7,493 bases of DNA. It comes from Actinomycetes bacterium. Lineage in GTDB: Bacteria; Actinomycetota; Actinomycetes; Mycobacteriales; Micromonosporaceae. The notes under the pieces are model-generated. The model did no database searches. It was not told the DNA's origin and worked only from the letters and a program-made list of their open reading frames with translations. Position 1 is the stretch's first letter. Each line of letters begins with the position of its first letter. The stretch covers positions 1 through 7,493 of the forward strand of contig JAEZGP010000285.1 in NCBI GenBank assembly GCA_023437285.1. Reading direction: 5' to 3'. The translations under genes and the position numbers were made by a program. Of this stretch, positions 1-6,259 are shown one piece after another.

Positions 1-1
1 G

Positions 2-763
2 GTGATGTGTATACGAGACCGGGCCGAGCGGGCCCGGGCCCCGTTCGTGCCCGTACCCCGCCGCGCCCCGGCGCGCGCCAGCCTCTGGGCGGTGACCGTG
101 CCCGTGCTGCTGGCCGCCCGTACGCTCGGGTTGGTCAGAGTGGCCGAGGCGGACCTGGCGGAAACCGCGGCCCGGCTCGACGCGGACGCCGAGCGGTGTC
201 GGCCGACGGCCGATTCGTTCGTCAACCCGGCCAAGGAGATGGCGATCGCGCTCGGCAACTCCATCCCGATCGTGTGGGGCTCGTCGCCGCTGGCGACCGT
301 CGCGGCCCGGCGGGTCGGCGACATGCTCTCGGCGAACGCGCGCTACCCCGTCGTGTCCGGCTCGCTGGGCGAGGCCGGCCGGGGCCGGGTGGGCCTGCTC
401 GACGGCGTGTACGGCGGGCTCGCCGAGGGGGAGCGCGACATCTTCGCCGACCCGGACGAGCAGTCCGACCAGGTACGCCTGCGGTTGCTGCTGCTGCGCG
501 ACGGCGGCCTGGCCGACGAGGACGCGGCCGAGGACGAGCCGAGCGCCGTCGAGGAACGCCGCGCCGACGCCGTCGAGGCGCTCGCGCTGCGCCGCGGTGT
601 GCGCTGCGACACCCTGCGCGGCGAGGGGGCCTCGCCGCTGGAACGGCTGGCCTCGCTCATCGCCGTACCCGACTTCGCCTCCGTCTACCTGGCGTTGGCG
701 CATGGCCTTGACCCGACCGCGGTGCCCGCGGTGACCGAGATGAAGGAGTTCACGCAGACATGA
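2..763 (+). CDS. SIS-domain phosphoglucose/phosphomannose isomerase-like protein, 5'-partial
   Basis: This is the C-terminal part of an SIS-domain protein of the bifunctional phosphoglucose/phosphomannose isomerase family; actinobacterial members next to manA are often annotated TobH-like. The 5' end is missing. The open frame runs off the edge through adapter-like sequence, so the GTG/ATG codons at 2 and 5 are not the start, and trustworthy coding begins near 23. Visible residues (numbered from 2): a helical segment around 22-45, the sugar-phosphate loop I-P-I-V-W-G-S-S-P-L at 88-97, and the family C-terminus D-F-A-S-V-Y-L-A-L-A at 224-233. By my alignment, the catalytic Glu and His of archaeal PGI/PMI correspond to A111 and R127, so the protein may not be an active isomerase. 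Its stop overlaps the next start (ATGA, 760-763). Its position before manA suggests a role in mannose-6-phosphate metabolism, but that is inference. Confidence 0.82.
   Translation: MMCIRDRAERARAPFVPVPRRAPARASLWAVTVPVLLAARTLGLVRVAEADLAETAARLDADAERCRPTADSFVNPAKEMAIALGNSIPIVWGSSPLATVAARRVGDMLSANARYPVVSGSLGEAGRGRVGLLDGVYGGLAEGERDIFADPDEQSDQVRLRLLLLRDGGLADEDAAEDEPSAVEERRADAVEALALRRGVRCDTLRGEGASPLERLASLIAVPDFASVYLALAHGLDPTAVPAVTEMKEFTQT
4..21. other. Probable Nextera mosaic-end (sequencing adapter) remnant
   Basis: Positions 4-21 read GATGTGTATACGAGACCG and match 16 of 18 bases of the Tn5/Nextera mosaic end GATGTGTATAAGAGACAG. The first ten bases are identical and both mismatches are A-to-C. An AT-rich word of this kind is foreign to the surrounding very GC-rich coding sequence, and it lies at the extreme edge of the sequence, where adapter remnants sit. 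Its translation (M-C-I-R-D-R) is a known signature of this artefact in metagenome proteins. The two mismatches leave a chance resemblance possible. Confidence 0.7.
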
Positions 764-1713
764 GCGCAGGTGGCGGCACGAAGGCGATCATCGCGGCATT
801 GCTCGCGAACCTGGGGATCGCCATCACCAAGTTCCTCGCCTTCCTCCTCACCGCCTCGTCGTCGATGCTCGCGGAGTCGATCCACTCCGTCGCGGACTCG
901 GGCAACCAGGCGCTGCTGCTGCTCGGCGGCAAGCGGGCCAAGCGCCACGCGACCGCCCAACACCCCTTCGGGTACGGGCGGGAGCGCTACCTGTACGCGT
1001 TCATCGTCTCGATCGTGCTGTTCAGCGTCGGTGGCCTGTTCGCGCTGTACGAGGGCATCCACAAGATCCAGGAGCGGCACCCGATCGACAAGTGGCAGTG
1101 GGTGCCCGTCACCGTACTGGTCATCGCGATCATCCTGGAGTCGTTCTCGCTGCGTACCGCCATCGTGGAGAGCAACCACGTGCGCGGCAACAGCTCGTGG
1201 GTCAAGTTCGTGCGGCACTCCCGGGCGCCGGAGCTGCCGGTCGTGCTGCTGGAGGACATCGGCGCCCTGCTCGGTCTGGTCTTCGCGCTGTTCGGCGTCG
1301 GCCTGACGCTGATCACCGGCGATGGCCTGTGGGACGGCATCGGCACGATCATGATCGGTGTGCTGCTCGTCGCGATCGCCGTGATCCTGGCCGTCGAGAC
1401 CAAGAGCCTACTCATCGGCGAGTCGGCGACCGCCGAGCACGTGGACGCGATCGCCAAGGCGATCACCGCGGGTCCCGAGGCGGAGCGGATCATCCACATG
1501 AAGACGCTGCACATCGGCCCGGAGGAGCTGCTCGTCGCCGCGAAGATCGCCGTACACCACGACGACTCCGCCGACACCATCGCCCACGGCATCGACACGA
1601 TCGAGAAGCGCATCCGTGAGGCCGTGCCGATCGCCCGGATCATCTACCTTGAGCCGGACCTGTTCAGCGCCGCCCGCGCCGTCGCCGATCCCACGCCGAA
1701 ACCCGTGGAATGA
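760..1713 (+). CDS. Cation diffusion facilitator family transporter (ZnT9/SLC30A9-like)
   Basis: A membrane exporter of divalent cations (Zn, Mn, Fe, Co or Ni) driven by proton exchange, 317 aa, the usual length for the family. About six membrane segments lie between residues 8 and 212, followed by a cytoplasmic C-terminal domain (about 220-300). TM2 carries the CDF signature S-M-L-A-E-S-I-H-S-V-A-D with the metal-site pair H42/D46, then N-Q and the conserved H-P-F-G-Y-G-R-E loop at 68-75. In TM5, the H/DxxxD site of ordinary zinc CDFs is replaced by E165-D166, as in the ZnT9-like branch, so the metal cannot be predicted safely. The C-terminal domain has possible metal ligands H246, H251, H266, H267 and D268. 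The ATG at 760 overlaps the upstream stop, with AAGGAG at 743-748 as ribosome site. The 3' end overlaps manA by ATGA, so the three genes are probably translated in a coupled way. Confidence 0.93.
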   Translation: MSAGGGTKAIIAALLANLGIAITKFLAFLLTASSSMLAESIHSVADSGNQALLLLGGKRAKRHATAQHPFGYGRERYLYAFIVSIVLFSVGGLFALYEGIHKIQERHPIDKWQWVPVTVLVIAIILESFSLRTAIVESNHVRGNSSWVKFVRHSRAPELPVVLLEDIGALLGLVFALFGVGLTLITGDGLWDGIGTIMIGVLLVAIAVILAVETKSLLIGESATAEHVDAIAKAITAGPEAERIIHMKTLHIGPEELLVAAKIAVHHDDSADTIAHGIDTIEKRIREAVPIARIIYLEPDLFSAARAVADPTPKPVE

Positions 1714-2939
1714 ACCGGATGCACCTGCTGCGGACCACCATCCGGCCGTACGCCTGGGGCTCCCGCACGGTGATCGCCGAGCTGCAGGGCCGGCCGACGC
1801 CTAGCGAGGGGCCCGAGGCCGAACTGTGGATCGGGGCGCATCCCAGCGCCCCGTCCCGGTTCGTGGCACCCGGTGCGTCCGCGCGGGAGGTGGCGCTCGA
1901 CGAGGCCATCCAGGCCGACCCCGACGGGTTGCTGGGCGCCCCGGTCGTGGCCCGGTTCGGGGCGCGGCTGCCGTACCTGCTGAAGTTCCTCGCGGCCGAA
2001 CGGCCCCTGTCGCTGCAGGCCCATCCGGACCGCGCGCAGGCGGCGGCCGGGTACGCGGCCGAGGAGGCCGCCGGCATCCCGCCCGAGGACGCCCGGCGCA
2101 ACTATCCCGACACCTCGCACAAGCCCGAGCTGCTCGTCGCCGTGACCGAGTTCGAGGCGCTGTGCGGGTTCCGGCCGCCGGCCGAGGCGGCGCGGGTGCT
2201 CGGCGCGTTCAACGTGCCGCAGCTGCGTCCCGTCGTCGACGCGCTCGGCGGGCGTCACGACGAGGCCTCGGCGCTGCGGCAGGCCGTACACCTGCTCATG
2301 GACTGGCCCGACGAGGAGCGGGGCGCGCTGGTCGGCGCGGTCGCCAAGGCGGCCACCGGCGGCTGGACGGTGTGGGGCGACCGGGCGACCGGCGAACACG
2401 TCGCGGCCGCGTTCGGGCTCGCCCGCCGGCTCGCCGACGAGTACCGGGCCGACGTCGGCGTGATCGTCGCGCTGCTGCTCAACCACGTCCGGCTGGAGCC
2501 GGGCGAGGCGGTGTGGATGCCGGCCGGCCACCTGCACGCGTACGTGCGCGGCGCGGGTGTCGAGGTCATGGCCGCCAGCGACAACGTGCTGCGCGGCGGA
2601 CTCACGGCCAAGCACGTGAACGTCCCGGAGCTGCTGCGCGTGCTGCGGTTCGCCGCGCTGCGCGACCCGGTCGTCCGGCCGGTGCCGGCCGGCGACCAGC
2701 TGACGACATGGGCGACGTCGGCGGAGGAGTTCCGCCTCTTCCGCGCCGAAATCTCCGGTCGCGGCACGCTGCCCGACGACGGGCCACGGTCGATCATCTG
2801 TACCCGCGGCCGGGTCACCCTGACCGCCGGCGCCGAGCGCCTGGACCTGCTCGCCGGCCAGGCGGCATTCGTGCCGGCGGGCCTGCCGGCGGTGGCGGCC
2901 GTGGGCACCGCGACGCTCTTCCAGGCGGGCACCCCGTAG
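1710..2939 (+). CDS. manA: Mannose-6-phosphate isomerase, class I (type I PMI)
   Basis: Interconverts fructose-6-phosphate and mannose-6-phosphate in the cytoplasm, feeding GDP-mannose and mannosylated envelope glycans. At 409 aa it has the normal length. Motifs: Y-A-W-G-S at 14-18; L-P-Y-L-L-K-F-L-A-A at 87-96; L-Q-A-H-P at 102-106; H-K-P-E-L at 137-141; P-A-G-H-L-H-A-Y at 271-278; and D-N-V-L-R-G-G-L-T at 291-299. Predicted zinc ligands are Q103, H105, E140 and H276, and R295 matches the catalytic arginine. After the catalytic loop it reads K-H-V-N-V where relatives usually have K-H-V-D-V. The C-terminal third is a cupin-like beta domain. The ATG at 1710 overlaps the transporter stop and has no strong ribosome site of its own, which fits translational coupling; an ATG at 1719 is the alternative start. 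No U-tailed terminator follows; a repeat array begins 17 bases past the stop. Confidence 0.95.
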   Translation: MNRMHLLRTTIRPYAWGSRTVIAELQGRPTPSEGPEAELWIGAHPSAPSRFVAPGASAREVALDEAIQADPDGLLGAPVVARFGARLPYLLKFLAAERPLSLQAHPDRAQAAAGYAAEEAAGIPPEDARRNYPDTSHKPELLVAVTEFEALCGFRPPAEAARVLGAFNVPQLRPVVDALGGRHDEASALRQAVHLLMDWPDEERGALVGAVAKAATGGWTVWGDRATGEHVAAAFGLARRLADEYRADVGVIVALLLNHVRLEPGEAVWMPAGHLHAYVRGAGVEVMAASDNVLRGGLTAKHVNVPELLRVLRFAALRDPVVRPVPAGDQLTTWATSAEEFRLFRAEISGRGTLPDDGPRSIICTRGRVTLTAGAERLDLLAGQAAFVPAGLPAVAAVGTATLFQAGTP

Positions 2940-2956
2940 CCGCCCGCCTCCGGGTC

Positions 2957-3075
2957 GGCAGGGTTACGCCGTTGTCAGGGTTACGGCGTCGTCAGCGTTA
3001 CGCCGTTGTCAGGGTTACGGCGTTGTCGGGGTTACGGCGTTCTTAGCGTTACGGCGCTGTCAGGGTTACGGCGCC
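2957..3075 (+). repeat. Tandem array of seven 17-bp units
   Basis: Seven head-to-tail units with consensus GTCAGGGTTACGGCGTT start at 2957, 2974, 2991, 3008, 3025, 3042 and 3059. Every unit keeps GTTACG, and most differ from the consensus at one to three positions. Units 1 and 3 carry ACGCCGT where units 2, 4 and 5 carry ACGGCGT, its reverse complement. Units 1+2 and 3+4 can therefore each fold into an identical 7-bp hairpin with a 10-base loop (2966-2989 and 3000-3023). The array starts 17 bases after the manA stop. There are no spacers, so it is not a CRISPR. The function is unknown: it could be a neutral minisatellite, a transcript-end stabiliser or a protein-binding array. Confidence 0.92.
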
Positions 3076-3195
3076 GCCGCGCTGGCTGCGGTCTCCCGCC
3101 TACTGCTGGTGAGGGCCAGGTGCGGCTGGGAACCGGACGATCGTGGCGAATGTAGGGCGTTTATTCCGGGTTTGAGCTGATTTTTGAAGATTTGC

Positions 3196-3226
3196 TTGAC
3201 ATGGTGGTGGCGCAGTGTGAGGCTAT
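3196..3226 (+). promoter_or_regulatory. Candidate sigma70-like promoter
   Basis: A perfect -35 hexamer TTGACA lies at 3196-3201. Possible -10 elements are GAGGCT (3219-3224, spacing 17) or GGCTAT (3221-3226, spacing 19). Neither is a strong match, although high-GC actinobacteria tolerate such -10s. The preceding 40 bases (about 3160-3200) are much richer in A and T than anything else in the window, as expected of a promoter. Transcription would begin near 3232, at the edge of the folded segment, and run about 440 bases to ahcY. Confidence 0.45.
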
Positions 3227-3231
3227 GACCA

Positions 3232-3360
3232 CGCAGCGTTATCGCGACGAAGGTCCGAGCCACGCGCGGGGGAACCAAACCGGGGGGAAGCACGGGGCGG
3301 GGTGTACTGATCGGAAAGTCCGGTCACCACCACCGCCCCGTGCGCTGTCCGCAGACAGTG
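3232..3360 (+). ncRNA. Candidate structured leader RNA, faintly c-di-AMP-riboswitch-like
   Basis: The strongest fold pairs GCACGGGGCGG (3290-3300) with CCGCCCCGTGC (3333-3343), an 11-bp perfect stem. It continues inward through 3301-3304/3328-3331 and then an 8-bp stem, 3308-3315/3319-3326, with an AAG loop and one G-U pair. A second hairpin follows at 3343-3349/3354-3360 with loop CGCA. Upstream, 3267-3289 reads GCGGGGGAACC, then CCGGGGGGAAG, resembling the GGGGGAACC and GGGGUGAAU blocks of ydaO/yuaA c-di-AMP riboswitches. TCCG...GACAG at 3348-3358 weakly recalls their 3' block, but the conserved CAGCUAAC is absent. I see a structured RNA with fair confidence; its identity as a riboswitch is a guess. 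No cell-wall hydrolase gene, the usual actinobacterial target, follows. Confidence 0.35.
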
Positions 3361-3374
3361 CCCCACCGGCCGAA

Positions 3375-3518
3375 GGGCCGACCGAGCCGGGCCGACCAGC
3401 AGCTCGGTCCACCGGCAGCCGGGCCAACTGAGCCGCCGGGCCGAGCGAGGCGGTGGCCGACCGAGCCGCAGGGCCGAGCGAGGCGCTGGGCCGAGCGAGC
3501 CGCTGGGCCGACAGTCGG
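3375..3518 (+). repeat. Degenerate GC-rich tandem repeat, period about 17 bp
   Basis: Units beginning GGGCCGA or GGCCGA recur at 3421, 3438, 3455, 3471, 3488 and 3505, with spacings of 17, 17, 16, 17 and 17. The best units read GGGCCGAGCGAGCCGCT. Less regular related copies start at 3375 and 3389. The unit sequence is not related in any obvious way to the 2957-3075 array, although the period is the same. The period is not a multiple of three, which speaks against coding. Confidence 0.75.
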
Positions 3519-3559
3519 ATTGTGGGCTCTCGGACAACGGCGCTGGCCGGGGGCGCGTC

Positions 3560-3579
3560 AGGCACGTGGTGACGTGCCT
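3560..3579 (+). other. Perfect 8-bp hairpin
   Basis: AGGCACGT (3560-3567) and ACGTGCCT (3572-3579) are exact inverted repeats around the loop GGTG. No run of T follows, so it is not an intrinsic terminator reading toward ahcY. It could be a dyad for a DNA-binding protein or part of the ahcY leader. Confidence 0.55.
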
Positions 3580-3606
3580 CGGTGGGGTGAAGTCGGGTTT
3601 GCCGCG

Positions 3607-3667
3607 TAAGGTGGGGGTCCGGCGAGTAAGCCGCCGGCGGATGCGCCGGCCCCGGACCTCACAGGAG
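3607..3667 (+). promoter_or_regulatory. Compound hairpin in the ahcY leader
   Basis: An outer 9-bp stem (3614-3622 with 3652-3660, one G-U pair) encloses an inner perfect 7-bp stem, GCCGGCG/CGCCGGC (3633-3639/3644-3650), with loop GATG. An exclusive alternative pairs CCGGCG (3619-3624) with CGCCGG (3632-3637) around AGTAAGC and breaks both other stems. The structure ends three bases before AGGAG (3663-3667), the ahcY ribosome site. TAAGGT at 3607-3612 could be a -10 element that makes this the whole short leader, but I see no convincing -35. It lacks the GAGGNGCGCUGC core of the SAH riboswitch. Regulation by this structure is inference. Confidence 0.45.
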
Positions 3668-3675
3668 TTGCCCAC

Positions 3676-5172
<1,497 letters not shown>

Positions 5173-5186
5173 GCACATGCGACAAC

Positions 5187-5224
5187 ACGAGGGTGGCCCG
5201 TCCGGGCCACCCTCGTTTGTTTGG
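5187..5224 (+). terminator. Rho-independent terminator after ahcY
   Basis: A perfect 13-bp stem, ACGAGGGTGGCCC (5187-5199) with GGGCCACCCTCGT (5204-5216), closes the loop GTCC and is followed by the T-rich tract TTTGTTTGG. It begins 15 bases past the ahcY stop and separates ahcY from the iron operon. The opposite strand has only a poor T-tract, so it acts mainly on + strand transcripts. Confidence 0.92.
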
Positions 5225-5248
5225 AGTTGTTCCAAGGTGGGCTCACGC

Positions 5249-5279
5249 TTGACGAAAGCTGGGAGTAGGTGAGTAAGGT
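5249..5279 (+). promoter_or_regulatory. Candidate promoter of the efeUOB operon
   Basis: TTGACG (5249-5254) is a good -35. The best -10 is TAAGGT (5274-5279), with a slightly long spacing of 19. The -10 lies inside the iron box, so a bound repressor would block RNA polymerase. The start of transcription would be near 5286, leaving a leader of about 45 bases. Confidence 0.6.
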
Positions 5280-5292
5280 ATGGCTGACCTAA
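5274..5292 (+). promoter_or_regulatory. Iron box (DtxR/IdeR-family operator)
   Basis: TAAGGTATGGCTGACCTAA matches 15 of 19 positions of the IdeR/DtxR consensus TTAGGTTAGGCTAACCTAA, including both AGGT...ACCT arms and the central GGCT. An extra AGGT at 5267-5270 sits 9 bases before the left arm, which could allow a second repressor dimer. The box overlaps the -10 of the promoter for efeU. Iron-loaded IdeR/DmdR-type repressors bind such sites and shut off uptake genes, so efeUOB should be expressed under iron limitation. Confidence 0.82.
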
Positions 5293-5330
5293 CTTAGGGC
5301 ACCCAAATCCTCCACACGGGAGCGACCTGC

Positions 5331-6206
5331 GTGAATGCCTTTCTCGGCAACTACCTGATCGGGCTCCGTGAAGGGCTCGAGGCCAGCCTGGTCGTCAGCA
5401 TCCTGGTGGCGTTCCTCGTCAAGACCGACCGCCGTCGGGTCCTGCCCCAGGTGTGGCTCGGCGTGGGGGCGGCGGTGGCCCTGTCCGTCGCGTTTGGCGC
5501 GTTCCTGTTCTACGTCACCGACCTGCTCACGTTCGAGCAGCGCGAGCTGTTCGAGGCGGTCACGTCCATCATGGCGGTCGTCTTCGTCACCTGGATGATT
5601 TTCTGGATGCGCACGTTCGCCCGCAGCCTCGCCAGAGACCTGCGCACCAAGCTGGACGAGGCGGTGAGCGTCGGCACCGCCGCCGTGGTCGCCATGGCGT
5701 TCCTCGCCGTGGTCCGCGAGGGCCTGGAGACGGCCACGCTGTTCTTCGCCGCCGCGCAGGGCGCCGCGACCACCGCCGGTCCGCTGATCGGCATCGTGGC
5801 CGGACTGCTCACCTCGGTCGTGCTCGGTTGGCTGATCTACGCCGGCGCCGTCCGGATCAACCTCACCGTCTTCTTCACCGTGACCGGCTGCCTGCTCGTC
5901 CTCGTCGCCGCCGGGATCCTCAAGTACGGCGTGCACGACCTGCAGGAGGCCGGCATCCTGCCGGGACTCAACGACCACGCGTTCGACATCTCCGGCTGGT
6001 ATGACCCGACGACGTGGTACGGGTCGCTGCTCGGCGGCATGTTCAACGTCACCCCCACGCCGAGCGTCATCGAGATGGTCGCCTGGGTCGCGTACGCGGT
6101 GCCCGTACTCGTGCTGTTTTTGAAGCGGCCGCGCAAGGTGGCGGGCCCCACGGCCGAAACCACCGCGAGCGGTAGCACCACCGACGCCGCCGCCATCGCC
6201 AACTGA
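5331..6206 (+). CDS. efeU: Iron permease EfeU (FTR1 family)
   Basis: Membrane permease of the EfeUOB elemental/ferrous iron importer, homologous to yeast Ftr1p, 291 aa. About seven hydrophobic segments are visible (about 5-30, 41-63, 74-93, 115-140, 150-172, 177-198 and 245-264). The two iron-binding R-E-G-L-E motifs are present at 13-17 and 129-133 in TM1 and TM4. The start is GTG at 5331 with GGGAG at 5318-5322, eight bases upstream; the nearby ATG at 5335 is out of frame. The cytoplasmic tail (270-291) is low-complexity Ala/Thr/Ser, and its last codons fall inside a 19-bp tandem duplication. It is the first gene of the operon, downstream of an iron box, and 53 bases before efeO. Confidence 0.95.
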   Translation: MNAFLGNYLIGLREGLEASLVVSILVAFLVKTDRRRVLPQVWLGVGAAVALSVAFGAFLFYVTDLLTFEQRELFEAVTSIMAVVFVTWMIFWMRTFARSLARDLRTKLDEAVSVGTAAVVAMAFLAVVREGLETATLFFAAAQGAATTAGPLIGIVAGLLTSVVLGWLIYAGAVRINLTVFFTVTGCLLVLVAAGILKYGVHDLQEAGILPGLNDHAFDISGWYDPTTWYGSLLGGMFNVTPTPSVIEMVAWVAYAVPVLVLFLKRPRKVAGPTAETTASGSTTDAAAIAN

Positions 6207-6246
6207 TACGGCCATCGCCAACTGACACGGCCATCGTCGACTTAAG
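6192..6246 (+). repeat. 19-bp tandem duplication across the efeU stop
   Basis: GCCATCGCCAACTGATACG (6192-6210) is repeated at 6211-6229 with one change (T to C), and a third, partial copy, GCCATCG, begins at 6230. The first copy encodes the last residues of EfeU and its TGA stop; the second lies in the spacer. Because the first copy ends translation, the duplication does not change the protein. It lengthens the spacer before the efeO ribosome site. Confidence 0.9.
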
Positions 6247-6259
6247 GAGACAACCCACC

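Larger units (their letters stand above)
2940..3675. other. 736-base intergenic region without a credible gene
   Basis: No reading frame here has both a ribosome site and a recognisable protein. In order it holds a 17-bp tandem array (2957-3075), a short stretch in which I see nothing (3076-3160), an AT-rich promoter-like segment (about 3160-3226), a folded RNA-like segment (about 3232-3360), a GC-rich degenerate array with a period near 17 (3375-3518), a hairpin (3560-3579), and the compound hairpin of the ahcY leader (3614-3660). Because 17 is not a multiple of three, the arrays are not repeats of a coding sequence. Open frames through them on either strand are by-products of high GC. Confidence 0.75.

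Noticed and set aside
2957..3075. CRISPR array
   Set aside because: The 17-bp units are directly adjacent with no spacers, and there are no cas genes in the window.
2940..3080. Intrinsic terminator for manA
   Set aside because: The hairpins in the array have short stems and no following T-run; a Rho-dependent end or read-through is more likely.
3066..3293. Minus-strand 75-codon open frame in the intergenic region
   Set aside because: It starts with GTG inside the strong hairpin stem, shows no convincing ribosome site or family resemblance, and covers the AT-rich promoter segment.
3309..3327. GATCGGAA...GTCAC resembles parts of an Illumina TruSeq adapter
   Set aside because: Only short pieces match and the middle is missing. 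The segment also forms a perfectly paired inner hairpin inside a larger stem, so it looks native.
3340..3609. Plus-strand 89-codon open frame rich in Pro/Arg/Ala
   Set aside because: It runs through a degenerate repeat of 16-17 bp that would change frame with each unit, and it has no ribosome site.
3600..3675. Canonical SAH riboswitch upstream of ahcY
   Set aside because: The conserved GAGGNGCGCUGC and downstream pseudoknot blocks are not present; the hairpins are there but do not match that class.
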